A stretch of 28,167 nt of DNA from a virus. Both the position numbers and the translations under genes were made by a program. Every line of letters starts with the position of its first letter. The first letter of the stretch is position 1. Under the pieces are notes generated by a model, which was not told the origin of the DNA, ran no database searches, and worked only from the letters and a program-made list of their open reading frames with translations. The DNA lies in the IMG/VR virus record IMGVR_UViG_3300026510_000112, positions 1 to 28,167 of that record; one strand, 5' to 3'. Of the stretch, positions 7,701-15,362 are shown one piece after another.

Positions 7701-8684
7701 ATCTGTGCTGATCAGATGCGCGCCAGACCTGTTCACACCGTTCACGTCCCATGTTTTCGGCGTTGTTATTTTTGTTGCTGTCTCGACGCCAGGCTTCAGC
7801 TGGCAGTTGCCCGCGCGAAGATCGAGGCCGAACCAGCTGACCACAAGCGAGACGTTCTGCACGGCTGGCGCTGCTGATTTCAGGTTGTCGAGCGCCGCCA
7901 GGATGTCAGGCTTTACTGTGGCGTTGTTCACATTTTCAGAGGTCGTGTTGCCACTGGTGCCGCGCGAGATCGGCTCTGTTGCATAAACGAACTCGCCGGA
8001 GCCGGGTATCATAGTAACCGATTTCACCAACCCTTCAGCGGTTGCGGTCTCCACAAGCGGGCGGAACACCTCGAAGGACAGTTGCGGGATGCGATTGCCG
8101 AATTGTTCCAGCGGCAGTTCCTCGAACATCACATAGGCCGTGCCACGATAGGCAGGGGCATTGCCGGTTCCCATTTTGGCCTCAATGAACGGGTCCGGTT
8201 GTTGGGTCTTGTCGCCGGTGTAAATCCGCCATGTGACGCCGGAGAGATCGAGCGGTTTGCCATCGGCCCAGATGCGCCCGATGCCGGAAATCGGCCCTTC
8301 GCACAGGGCCACCGCGAAAGACGCGGAATAAAGATAGGCCGTGGTCGTCACCTTCGGCCCGCCGCCCTTGCCGCCGCCCTGCGTGGTTGTGTTCACGGTT
8401 TCGGTAAAATCCGTGGCCCAGATGATGTTGCCACCGAGTCGCATCCGACCCCAGACACGCGGGATCACCGCACCATCGGTTGATGTGGTCACAGCGAGGT
8501 TCTCAAGCCGCGCCCCATCGATGCGCTGCCCCGGCGCGAGCGATGAGACGATCCAGCTGTCCACCAGCGAACCAGCCATAGAACCGATGGCCCCGCCGAT
8601 GGTGGCGGCGGATACGCCGAGAACTGCTCCACCAATAGAGGCCCCGATTGCCTGACCGGCTGCTGCAAGTACTATAGACGCCAT
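4737..8684 (-). CDS. GTA-type tail hub protein with TIM-barrel-like domain (host specificity)
   Basis: Large baseplate hub or host-specificity protein of 1315 residues, homologous by layout to Rhodobacter GTA gp15. The N-terminus is a Gly/Ala-rich hydrophobic stretch (1-48) followed by RVWGRMRLGGNIIWATDF. A TIM-barrel-like domain spans roughly 380-760, with WGYRRMILHYAHICKAAGG, FLIGSELRGL, ISYAADWSEYF, DFIGIDNYLPLSDWRDG and the tryptophan-rich WFDWFYASDSD. The C-terminal half carries the hub or gp27-like part (APGVWEIVQAGTA, RYRLTHLLRGQRGTE, SESYELEILSG). These domains probably thread the tail tip and contact or degrade cell-surface material. A stretch encoding the end of the barrel (about 6420-6960) is visibly lower in GC than the flanks. 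It starts 3 bases after the NlpC/P60 stop. Confidence 0.95.
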   Translation of the reverse strand: MASIVLAAAGQAIGASIGGAVLGVSAATIGGAIGSMAGSLVDSWIVSSLAPGQRIDGARLENLAVTTSTDGAVIPRVWGRMRLGGNIIWATDFTETVNTTTQGGGKGGGPKVTTTAYLYSASFAVALCEGPISGIGRIWADGKPLDLSGVTWRIYTGDKTQQPDPFIEAKMGTGNAPAYRGTAYVMFEELPLEQFGNRIPQLSFEVFRPLVETATAEGLVKSVTMIPGSGEFVYATEPISRGTSGNTTSENVNNATVKPDILAALDNLKSAAPAVQNVSLVVSWFGLDLRAGNCQLKPGVETATKITTPKTWDVNGVNRSGAHLISTDVNGKVNYGGTPADFSVVQAIKEMKARGYRVTFYPFLMMDIPSGNTLPNPYSDNAVGIAQSAHPWRGRITCTPAAGYTGTVDKTAAATGQVNAFFGNAQISDFTVSGENVTWAGGADWGYRRMILHYAHICKAAGGVDAFLIGSELRGLTTIRDSATGFPAVAALRQLAADVRTILGVGTKISYAADWSEYFGHQPQDGSGDALFHLDPLWADPAIDFIGIDNYLPLSDWRDGTDHMDAQAGWSSIRDLDYLKANIEGGEWFDWFYASDSDRDAQIRTPITDASYNKPWVFRPKDIHAWWGNRHYDRIGGVENTTPTDWMPLSKPIRFTEIGCPAVDRGTNQPNVFYDQKSAESALPHFSRGWQDEAIQRCYIEAMLGYWIDPTNNPMSTMYFGPMIDVKNATVWTFDARPYPDFPSREDVWSDTSNWRLGHWISGRLGQVPLGALVRDLCRAAGLSDTLVDVSEISEIVTGFTVTAVESPRTSISVLAQHFGFDAVESGGKIVFRTRGRVPAATIRPDDMVGSNGESMELVRGQETELPKALKWKLVRADEEYDAVTVEARRVDVVANGVASTEFPLAVSLEEADRSCRRALLEAWAGRETLTAKLPPSHIALDPGDVIALDHDGRKVDYRIARIGDAGQRTIEATRSDPDIYDMPPGKVRATHLYAPAVFGPADVVMMDLPQLADTVPTHRPYAAVFANPWYGTAAVWRSASNSGFQLLDALGQAARMGRLAADFTAGPTDILDNGSQLLIDISSGTLTSVTDDELLAGANALAVESAPGVWEIVQAGTASLVATGRYRLTHLLRGQRGTEDAIGNPTPTGARVVVLDAATVPISITESDLGMPWNWRVGPGNAAPSDVIMQALTFTPNGRGLKPFAPAQARMRRIAGGDLDLRWIRRDRSLSADSWVLTDVPMSEASESYELEILSGATVKRILTVATPTALYTAAMQTADFGGPVASLSVRIYQIGALGRGVPLATTITITEAL

Positions 8685-8687
8685 AGA

Positions 8688-9155
8688 TCAGACCTTTTTT
8701 CGTTTTGGCACAGGGAACCGGAAGGCGAAGGCAATGCGGCGCGCCCAGGCCTCGGTCAGCGGTTCCTCGACCACGCCAGTGCGCTCGTAGGCGTGAATGA
8801 AACGGTGAATATTTTGTCGTCCATTCGTGAGAATCCCGACATGTTTGGCAATCGCGCGCGTGTGCATTCGAAACAGCACCACGTCGCCTGTGCTGGCATC
8901 TGCTGGTGCAATTTCGATCATCGCCTCCCGAGCGGCCTCGGCCAGAACCTCGACCGGCCCAGCCTCGCCCCAGTCGCGCGAATATGGCGGCACCTGCATG
9001 GGCTCTGGGCCGATCACTTCGCGCCAAACCCCGCGCAGAAGCCCGAGACAGTCGCAGCCAACTCCCTTGACTGACGCCTGATCATGGTAAGGCGTTCCGA
9101 CCCAACTTCGCGCCGACTTTACAACGCGTGCAGGCATGATTCTCGAGGCACTCAC
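8688..9155 (-). CDS. NlpC/P60 cell-wall peptidase, GTA gp14-like tail protein
   Basis: Tail-associated peptidoglycan peptidase of 155 residues, expected to open the cell wall during DNA entry. NlpC/P60 features are visible: GTPYHDQASVKGVGCDCLGL with catalytic Cys36, and AKHVGIL with His105; a later His in FIHAYER (121) may complete the triad. The GTG start overlaps the upstream stop as GTGA and has GGGGAT upstream; ATG six codons later is an alternative. Placement between DUF2163 and the hub is the conserved GTA-type order. Confidence 0.93.
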   Translation of the reverse strand: MSASRIMPARVVKSARSWVGTPYHDQASVKGVGCDCLGLLRGVWREVIGPEPMQVPPYSRDWGEAGPVEVLAEAAREAMIEIAPADASTGDVVLFRMHTRAIAKHVGILTNGRQNIHRFIHAYERTGVVEEPLTEAWARRIAFAFRFPVPKRKKV

Positions 9156-10036
9156 AGCACATCCCCAGTGTTCGGATCACTGCTCGTCGCGTAACGTATA
9201 ACTACGTCCTGCCCCGGAATGTGCGGAAAGCCCCTGAAATTGATTGCGTTGTCGAACTTCGTCTTGCAGGTCTCGAAGGACTTGTCGCAGCCGGCGAATA
9301 TGTCGAAGGCATCGCCTGTTCCGAGCGGACGCACCGGGATCTCCATCAAAGTGATAGTGACGGTGGCGCTCGCGAGCGCGTGAGCCATGATTTCAGCTTT
9401 GCGACCAGCATTGGCACCGCTGGTCCAAGTGAGTGTGCCCAGCGCAAACCAGCCATCGGCGAAACCAGTGAGTCCGGACGCTGAGAACGCGCGCGCGCCC
9501 GAAACCGTCACCACCGAACCGTTGCCCTTGTTGGCTGGATCGTCAAGGTTCACACCGCAGCTGGTATCGCCGATGGTGGCATCGCAGTTTGCCTGATACG
9601 TCCGCCCGACGCTCTGATTCAGGACATGGGAGAGCGAGCGCATCTCGGCCACGAATTGCACCCGCCCGCGCCGCACCTGTCCGATGGCACCACGGCGCAT
9701 CAGCACGCGCTGGCTGGTGTCAACCCAGTTAACGCGCCAGATTTCCACGGCGGCATTGTCCCATCGCCCGTCGAGAATATCGGTTTCGGTGATGGTGGTA
9801 GATGTCAGCACCCCTTCAGCGTCCTGCGCATCAACGGATAGATCGTTTCCGGCGCGGATTTCTGATGCTGTTAAACCTGATTCCGGTTCGAATGTCGTGC
9901 CGTCAAACACCAGTGGCATGTCGTGATCTGTGAAGCCGAACACTTGACCGTCTGATCTGGTCAGCCTCCAGCACCATGACATGGTTGTTGTTCCTGTATC
10001 TAGATGCTCTTGCAGGCCTTTCGGAAGTTCTTTCAT
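9152..10036 (-). CDS. DUF2163/BR0599-type tail-tip protein, GTA gp13-like
   Basis: Structural tail-tip (distal tail or hub-adapter) protein of 294 residues. The N-terminal DUF2163 domain is recognisable from TTTMSWCWRLTRSDGQVFGF, TDHDMPLVFDG and TFEPESGLTASEI. The C-terminal phage BR0599 domain has GCDKSFETCKTKFDN, INFRGFPHIPGQD and scattered Cys residues (ANCDATIGDTSCGVN). ATG overlaps the DUF2460 stop as ATGA and its own stop overlaps the NlpC/P60 start. Rhodobacter GTA gp13 has the same domains and neighbours. The family call is firm; the precise position in the tail tip is knowledge from homologues. Confidence 0.93.
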   Translation of the reverse strand: MKELPKGLQEHLDTGTTTMSWCWRLTRSDGQVFGFTDHDMPLVFDGTTFEPESGLTASEIRAGNDLSVDAQDAEGVLTSTTITETDILDGRWDNAAVEIWRVNWVDTSQRVLMRRGAIGQVRRGRVQFVAEMRSLSHVLNQSVGRTYQANCDATIGDTSCGVNLDDPANKGNGSVVTVSGARAFSASGLTGFADGWFALGTLTWTSGANAGRKAEIMAHALASATVTITLMEIPVRPLGTGDAFDIFAGCDKSFETCKTKFDNAINFRGFPHIPGQDVVIRYATSSDPNTGDVL

Positions 10037-10659
10037 CTCCGAACCTCAATCATGGGTATGGATGTAATGGATCCGAGGCGTTCGATGTCCATGGTTACGT
10101 CAAGCTGGTCTGTGTCAAAACGCACTGGAACATCGAACTCGAATCCAGCAGTGACAAGAGCACCATTTGAAGGTGCTGTGCTGAATGTAATCACCCCTGT
10201 CGTCTCATCAACAGACCACCCAGTCGTTAGTGGCGCACTAGCCAGTCCAACTTTGACCGTTCCTGATACTGGCTTCGTAATTATTCTGGTCCAGCTGTTG
10301 GAACCAGATGTGTATTTTTTAACCAACTGAAATGACTTTGTGACTCCATCTCCTGTCCCGATAATCTGATCGGTCTCACCGACAGGCTTTGATGGCAAGT
10401 ATGATTTATAATCCGCCCAATCCTTCCAGCGAAACCCGTATAGCCGCCCGTTGCGGGCCTCGAAGAATGCCACCACGGTGGCCAGATCGTCGGCGCGGCG
10501 AATGCCGTATGCAGCATCATAACGGCGGCGAGAATTAGCCCAGCTGGCATTCCTCTCCTCGTCACCAGAGGCCAGCTCGACAATCTGCGTGCGCCGCTCT
10601 GGTCCGCCCCGCGCACCACGGCTGATGTTATCCGGAAAGCGGATTTCGTGAAAAGCCAT
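10033..10659 (-). CDS. DUF2460 tail protein, GTA gp12-like
   Basis: Tail-tip structural protein of 208 residues (distal tail protein-like in GTA particles). Family marks are FHEIRFPDNISRGARGGPER at the start, SRRRYDAAYGIR, VVAFFEARNGRLYGFRWKDW, and a C-terminal half with VDETTGVITFSTAP and FEFDVPVRFDTD. It starts directly after the tape-measure stop (TAGATG) and ends inside the next start codon. Part of the gene (about 10130-10400) is lower in GC than its neighbours. Confidence 0.93.
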   Translation of the reverse strand: MAFHEIRFPDNISRGARGGPERRTQIVELASGDEERNASWANSRRRYDAAYGIRRADDLATVVAFFEARNGRLYGFRWKDWADYKSYLPSKPVGETDQIIGTGDGVTKSFQLVKKYTSGSNSWTRIITKPVSGTVKVGLASAPLTTGWSVDETTGVITFSTAPSNGALVTAGFEFDVPVRFDTDQLDVTMDIERLGSITSIPMIEVRR

Positions 10660-12663
10660 CTACATGCCCCTCCGCCCCATGGCGACAGCACGGGCAATAT
10701 CGGCGGCGACCTGAGCGCGGGATTGCCGGAAGCTCTCGGCATCACGGGTCTGAATGGTGATGTTGACGGGTGCGGATCCAACGGCGCCATTCGCTACTTC
10801 GCGGCGTGACAAAACACGCTCGCCGCGTTGCAGGATCGCCGGCACCTCGTCTGGTCTCAACCCGGCCCAACCGCCGGAATGCATGCGCGGCGCACCTGCG
10901 AATGCAATTGCCGGCACAGCCCGTGTCTGCCCACCAGATCCAACCATGCCGCCAGAGTGGAAAATCTTAGCCAGCCAACCTCCACCTCCAAAAGACCCGG
11001 ATAGTGCTTGTGCGAGCGGCCCAAGCAGGTATTTACGTGCTGATAGTTGTGCAAAATCTGCCAATATGGATGTCACCAGAGATTTGAATTCCAGCTTCCC
11101 ATTCCGGACAAAATCCCCGATGGCGCTCTCGGCGCTATTGAAAGCACCAACCAGACTGTCGCCGAGACCCTTGCCAAGGTCAGAAGCCTTCTTGATATAG
11201 GCATCCAAAGTTTCCTTGGCCGCGTCCAGACCTGTGGACTGTTCCTTGATTGCTCTAGTCGTGGCCCGAACACCACCAGCAGCTGAACGTTGTGCTTGGT
11301 TCCATGCTGCCAGTGCCTGCTGGTTTCTGGCCACTGCTTCGGCATTGGCCACATAGGCTTCGCGCTGACGGCGCAACCCTTCCTGCAGTATCGGATCGGC
11401 ACCGGACACGTCTCCAACACTGGCATCGAACCGCGCGCCCGCCAGCGCCGATGCCTGACCGATTGGATCATCCTTGAACTTCAGGCGGATTTCGCTCTGG
11501 CGCAGGGACGTGAGGCTTTGCGCCACCAGCGACATGGCGTTGCCTGCGGCTCGTGCCAGTTCGTCGGCCAGCATGGTCGCCTGCGCCGCAGCACCGCCTA
11601 CCGAGCCCGATGCGTCATCCATGGTAGATCGGAACCGGATCGTGGCCAGCGCGGCGTCGGTGAGTTGCTTCAGCATGGTGCGCTGCTCGGCGGTCATGTT
11701 CTCGACGCCGCCCAGCGCAGCGGTATAGGACTCGCGCAGACGCTCGAGCGCCACTGCCTTGTCCTCGATGCCCTTGGCGTCCCGCAGGTCGGCCATGGCG
11801 CCGGCCAGGGCAACGGCATCCTTCATGGTAATGCCCAGCGCCTCGCGCAACTCGTAGACCGGGCCGGTCAGATCGCCCATCGAGATCAGGCTGTTCTGCA
11901 GCTCGGAAATCCGGCCCATGATTTCGAGGTTGCGACTGGCATTGTTGCCAACGTCCAATCCATCGCTTGCCAGTTGCCGCTGTTCCTGACGCAGTTGCTC
12001 GATTTCCGCGTTGACCATGCCGACTTCACCAGCCGCCTTTTCGAATTCGCTGCGGGTTAGGCTGCCGATCTCGCCCAGCGCATCGCGGGCGGCGGTCAAG
12101 CCGACGGCGATCTGGTCGAGCGCCTCGAGCTTGGCCAGATCGCGCTGCACCACCAGAAGCGATCTGGCTTCGCCGGCCAACTGACCGTATTTCTTGACGA
12201 GATCGCCGGTCGGGGCGTTCGCCGCGCGGGCGCTCGAGGCGTATGCGGAAACGGCGGTTTCCAACTTCTTGACGCTGTCAGCTAACTTGCCGCTGGTATC
12301 CCAGGCTTTAATCATGTCAACGATGAACGGCCCGAGAACGCCTGCAACGATGCCGATGGCGATTCCGAGGCCACCGAAGCCCAGCAGCAGGTCTGGCATC
12401 TGGATCGTCAGCGCCCGGAAGTAATCGCCCGTTACCGCGCCTTGCTGGGCCACCTGGTTGAGCTGCATGCCCATGTTGCGCATCGCAAATCTCGTCCCGC
12501 GAGATGTGTTCCCCAATCGACCGAGGCGCCTGTTCAGGCCGTCTACTTCGCGACCGACCATGGAAAATGAACGTTTCCCATCATCGCCGATTCCGCGAAA
12601 TTCGGCGCGCACCTGCTTGCCTCCAGTCGCGGCGATTCGAACGCTGACGCGCTTTTCAGCCAT
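10660..12663 (-). CDS. Tail tape-measure protein
   Basis: Tape-measure protein setting tail length and acting in DNA ejection; 667 residues. It begins KRVSVRIAATGGKQVRAEFR and has a hydrophobic segment at about 92-117 (LLLGFGGLGIAIGIVAGVLG). A long Ala/Glu/Arg-rich, helical, coiled-coil-like middle (about 120-500) follows. The C-terminus, with Gly-rich GSFGGGGWLAKIFHSGGMVG, AGLRPDEVPAILQRGERVLS and ITIQTRDAESFRQSRAQVA, is the common end of GTA-like and lambdoid tape measures. With the usual approximate scaling (0.15 nm per residue) the tail would be near 100 nm. It follows the tail-chaperone frameshift gene, as in lambda. Confidence 0.93.
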   Translation of the reverse strand: MAEKRVSVRIAATGGKQVRAEFRGIGDDGKRSFSMVGREVDGLNRRLGRLGNTSRGTRFAMRNMGMQLNQVAQQGAVTGDYFRALTIQMPDLLLGFGGLGIAIGIVAGVLGPFIVDMIKAWDTSGKLADSVKKLETAVSAYASSARAANAPTGDLVKKYGQLAGEARSLLVVQRDLAKLEALDQIAVGLTAARDALGEIGSLTRSEFEKAAGEVGMVNAEIEQLRQEQRQLASDGLDVGNNASRNLEIMGRISELQNSLISMGDLTGPVYELREALGITMKDAVALAGAMADLRDAKGIEDKAVALERLRESYTAALGGVENMTAEQRTMLKQLTDAALATIRFRSTMDDASGSVGGAAAQATMLADELARAAGNAMSLVAQSLTSLRQSEIRLKFKDDPIGQASALAGARFDASVGDVSGADPILQEGLRRQREAYVANAEAVARNQQALAAWNQAQRSAAGGVRATTRAIKEQSTGLDAAKETLDAYIKKASDLGKGLGDSLVGAFNSAESAIGDFVRNGKLEFKSLVTSILADFAQLSARKYLLGPLAQALSGSFGGGGWLAKIFHSGGMVGSGGQTRAVPAIAFAGAPRMHSGGWAGLRPDEVPAILQRGERVLSRREVANGAVGSAPVNITIQTRDAESFRQSRAQVAADIARAVAMGRRGM

Positions 12664-12666
12664 TGA

Positions 12667-13328
12667 TCATTCCTCGCTCTTTTCATTCATAGCCCGCACC
12701 ATCACCGCCTCGATCGGGGGCAGCAGGTGGCCGACCGACGCGGGATCGACGCCCAGCGCCCCGGCCAGAGCCAGCGCCGCGCCCATGTCCAAGCCGATGA
12801 TGCCGCCGGCGGGCGCCATGCGCAGCTGCCCACCGAGACGTCCCACCAGGTCCCAGACTTGGCATCCTTCAATGGTTTGTGGTGCATTCAGACGTCGTGG
12901 GCATTCTTCACAGAAGCCTTCGCAACTTTCACAGTAGTCGCCGCCCCCGCAGAACTCCCATTCTGCAAGGGCGGTGAGGCGTTTTTTTCCGATTCCAACG
13001 TGTGCAAAGGTGCCAGATATAGCGCCCTGAATGCTAGGTAGACCCATGGGACGTCCATCAGCGCGTCGATCAGTGCAGGTGCGGGTGTCTCCAGCACCTC
13101 GCCGTCGGCATCACCAACGCCTTCCCATTCGATGATCACGCGCCGCGCCCAGGCTTTCGCCTCGAGCACGCCCGCATCGATATCGGCATCTTCCTCGAAC
13201 GCGCCGGCTTCGGCCATTTCCTGCCACACCTGCGCCGCGATGGAGCTCAGCGGCGGGTGCACCTTGACACGCACGCCACGCCCGATGTCGAGCCATTTCG
13301 GCTCGCTTGAAAGGTTCAATCTGATCAT
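12667..13328 (-). CDS. Tail assembly chaperone, -1 frameshift product (GT-like)
   Basis: Predicted fusion made when ribosomes slip -1 on A AAA AAC (12987-12981). They leave the upstream chaperone frame after codon 116 and continue in the frame ending at 12667, giving about 220 residues. The added part reads RLTALAEWEF, a cysteine cluster (CGGGDYCESCEGFCEEC), RLNAPQTIEGCQVWDLVGRL, then an Ala/Gly-rich helical end (DMGAALALAGALGVD). That tail resembles small ORFs usually annotated separately before tape-measure genes in alphaproteobacterial phages. This frame has no convincing start of its own within the overlap. In lambda the equivalent GT protein binds the tape measure and recruits tube subunits. 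Slip site and hairpin are seen; frameshifting in vivo is inferred. Confidence 0.72.
12888..13328 (-). CDS. Tail assembly chaperone, unshifted product (G-like)
   Basis: Zero-frame tail chaperone of 146 residues. It begins MIRLNLSSEPKWLDIGRGVR and has VKVHPPLSSIAAQVWQEM, AKAWARRVIIEWEGVGD and LMDVPWVYLAFRALYLAPL, consistent with phage tail-chaperone proteins between tube and tape-measure genes. After the slip site (codons GAA AAA AAC) it continues for about 30 low-complexity residues to the stop. Its ATG overlaps the tube-protein stop (TGATG), so it is coupled to tube synthesis. No catalytic motif is present or expected. Confidence 0.85.
   Translation of the reverse strand: MIRLNLSSEPKWLDIGRGVRVKVHPPLSSIAAQVWQEMAEAGAFEEDADIDAGVLEAKAWARRVIIEWEGVGDADGEVLETPAPALIDALMDVPWVYLAFRALYLAPLHTLESEKNASPPLQNGSSAGAATTVKVAKASVKNAHDV
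12941..12987 (-). promoter_or_regulatory. Programmed -1 ribosomal frameshift signal
   Basis: The slippery heptamer A AAA AAC (12987-12981) is phased as X XXY YYZ in the chaperone frame. Six bases (GCCTCA) separate it from a hairpin at 12974-12941. The 5' arm CCGCCCTTGCAGAA pairs with TTCTGCGGGGGCGG around the loop TGGGAG: 14 pairs, two of them G-U. Slip sequence, spacing and stem all match the classic design, and the overlapping frame downstream is in the required -1 register. Confidence 0.8.
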
Positions 13329-14266
13329 CAGTAACTTGCCACCGTGTTCTTGAGTTCAACTGTGCACATCTGACCTGCCACGCTGTCGAATGCCGCCTGC
13401 CAGTCGAAGCTGGCCTGCACACCCTGCGGCCCCTGGATTTCCACTTTAGGGCGCGGCAGGTAAACCTTGTGCGCCGTCAGCTTCAGGCTGACGGTGCTCG
13501 AGATGGTCCAATCGAACACCAAGGATGCGGAGCCGCCAGCAATCGCCTGGTCCATCAGCACGGTGTCGGCGAAACGCACGTCGATCCGACCGGTGAGCTC
13601 GGACATCGACGGATCGGCCCCGTCGATCTTGCCGTCGGAGCGGATCGTCTCGATGCGGTCGAGGTTGTTTTTGTAGCTCACGTCCGCCGACACGATGTTG
13701 CCGAGGCTGCTGCCGTTTCGCAGGATCGAGCCGTTGAAATGGCCGAAGCGCTGCAGATTCCAGGCGGTCGGTGTGCCCGCTGCCGTGGTGGTGGCGACAT
13801 TCTCGCCCTGGGCCACCATGCTGGCCGTGGCGGTCAGCAGGCCGCGCCGTTCCATGGTCCAGCGCAACTCGTCCATGACGCAGCCGGTATACATCGCAAA
13901 ACGCGGGATCTCTGGTAGGGCGACCTCGATGGCCATGCTCGGCAGGCTCCACGATCCGCTCTTGAAGGTGTGGGTCTTGTTGGTGGTGCCGGTGGTGGTC
14001 GGCGCGCCGAAGGCCGCCTTCAGCCAGAATCCGATGGCCTCGGCGTCGATGGGAATCTCGATATCGCCGTCCGCCGTCACCGCGTCCTTGACCGGCGCCA
14101 GCGGGTCGCGGCCGTATCCGAGCAGTTCGGAGTTCAGGAGCGGCTGTTCGGCCCCCAGCGAAGAGCGGGCAAACGGCATCTGGAAGAAGCCGCTTGCCGG
14201 GGCGATGCCATAGGTCGTCTCGAACGCGGCCGCAAGTTGCGACCGCGCGCCTTGTGCGCGTGCCAT
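13328..14266 (-). CDS. Major tail tube protein
   Basis: Phage tail tube subunit of 312 residues. It starts MARAQGARSQLAAAFETTYG, with ASGFFQMPFARSSLGAEQPL, then GDIEIPIDAEAIGFWLKAAF, a pattern common in tube proteins whose termini assemble into hexameric rings. The C-terminal part, from VYLPRPKVEIQGPQGVQASF to CTVELKNTVASY, is typical of the beta-rich end. A strong SD (GAAAGGA) lies upstream of the ATG. It sits between the tail-terminator gene and the chaperone, where lambda gpV lies. High expression is expected. Confidence 0.88.
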   Translation of the reverse strand: MARAQGARSQLAAAFETTYGIAPASGFFQMPFARSSLGAEQPLLNSELLGYGRDPLAPVKDAVTADGDIEIPIDAEAIGFWLKAAFGAPTTTGTTNKTHTFKSGSWSLPSMAIEVALPEIPRFAMYTGCVMDELRWTMERRGLLTATASMVAQGENVATTTAAGTPTAWNLQRFGHFNGSILRNGSSLGNIVSADVSYKNNLDRIETIRSDGKIDGADPSMSELTGRIDVRFADTVLMDQAIAGGSASLVFDWTISSTVSLKLTAHKVYLPRPKVEIQGPQGVQASFDWQAAFDSVAGQMCTVELKNTVASY

Positions 14267-14288
14267 GTGTCAGTCCTTTCGTTGTGTT

Positions 14289-14720
14289 TCAGCCGAGCGG
14301 GTCGCTCGTCGTGTAGTGCAGCGTCACCGCGATAACCGCGGCCTTGAGTGCCTGCGCGCCCTCGATCGGCAGATCGGCAGGTTGCGGCGCGTCCGGCTCC
14401 GACCAATCGCACAGGCCGCCCAGCGTGCGGTCGGCGGCAAGAGCCGTGCCGATGGCGGCGGCGAGCGCATCGAAGGCGGCATCGCGTGCAGACGGAGTTT
14501 TCCCCTGCACGATCACCTCGACCTCGGCGCGGTGCTGCCAGTGGTATCGCAGGGGCGAGAGTGTGACTTCCGGCTCGCCCGGTTCGCCGTCGCGCAGGAT
14601 CACGAGGCCACCGGATGGAATCCGCTCTGGCAGCACGTCGCTGCGCAGCACCTTTGCGCCGGACACCCCCTGCAACACGCCGAACAGCGCCTGTAGAACG
14701 TTCTCACGGGTGGTTGGCAT
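14289..14720 (-). CDS. Tail terminator-like protein
   Basis: A 143-residue protein resembling small phage proteins often mislabelled 'acyl-CoA transferase', which occupy the tail-terminator (gpU-like) position. Visible features are TTRENVLQALFGVL, GGLVILRDGEPGEPEVTLSP, RYHWQHRAEVEVIVQGKTP and the ending IEGAQALKAAVIAVTLHYTT. No enzyme motif is seen. The SD GGAGG overlaps the preceding stop region. Position between the head-tail joining genes and the tube gene supports a role in capping the tail tube. Confidence 0.8.
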   Translation of the reverse strand: MPTTRENVLQALFGVLQGVSGAKVLRSDVLPERIPSGGLVILRDGEPGEPEVTLSPLRYHWQHRAEVEVIVQGKTPSARDAAFDALAAAIGTALAADRTLGGLCDWSEPDAPQPADLPIEGAQALKAAVIAVTLHYTTSDPLG

Positions 14721-14723
14721 CGT

Positions 14724-15362
14724 CTACCTCCAGTTGCTCACGATGGCGTTCGGAACAGTGCGCGCGACCACCTCGGCCGAGCGAGCGAGATCGAGGCGCT
14801 TTGACAGTTTCACCTGCGGCACCAGCACAAAAATCGGGATGGTGACATTCTTTCTGAACCGACGTTTAGACGCGGTGAAGCTGAGCGGATCGGACGTCCT
14901 GCGCTGCCTGGAGGTTCCATCGTCCACCAGAAGCGGATTGCGGCCGCGACGGTAGACGAACCGCAGACGCCGTCCTGTCCGTTCTTCCCAGATATGTGGC
15001 GTTACGCGGGCATTACGCGGCCCGCGCATCCGTTTGGCGATTCGGTCGATCGGGATGGCCAGCCAAAACCCGTCCTTCGAGCGGATCAAGGCGCCACGAT
15101 CATGCGCCCCGACGATTTCCGGAGCGTTCGACCAGATGAATGCGGCGGCGTCCATACTGTCTGTTTCTTCCGGATATCGCTTCGCCCTGATCGTATTTGC
15201 CAGCCGTCTACCGAGACCGGCGCTTCTGATTTGTCCACGCCAGTCACGTTTTACGGCGCGCCCGGCGCGGTCCATGGTGAGCGAGACAGCCTTTTCGCCC
15301 GCCAGAAACTCACGGTGCAGCGCCGCCTGCAGATCCTCTTCGGTGCGAAATGTGATCATCAT
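14724..15362 (-). CDS. DUF6441-like head-tail connector/tail completion protein
   Basis: A 212-residue basic structural protein. I start it at ATG 15362, which overlaps the previous stop as ATGA; the open frame extends upstream to 15725 but that part overlaps the previous gene and reads as out-of-frame sequence. Motifs are VSLTMDRAGRAVKRDWRGQI, GLGRRLANTIRAKRYP, FIWSNAPEIVGAHDRG and DGFWLAIPI; the C-terminus is SKRLDLARSAEVVARTVPN. I recognise this as the DUF6441 pattern from alphaproteobacterial prophages. Position suggests neck or tail completion; the biochemical role is unknown. Confidence 0.75.
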   Translation of the reverse strand: MMITFRTEEDLQAALHREFLAGEKAVSLTMDRAGRAVKRDWRGQIRSAGLGRRLANTIRAKRYPEETDSMDAAAFIWSNAPEIVGAHDRGALIRSKDGFWLAIPIDRIAKRMRGPRNARVTPHIWEERTGRRLRFVYRRGRNPLLVDDGTSRQRRTSDPLSFTASKRRFRKNVTIPIFVLVPQVKLSKRLDLARSAEVVARTVPNAIVSNWR

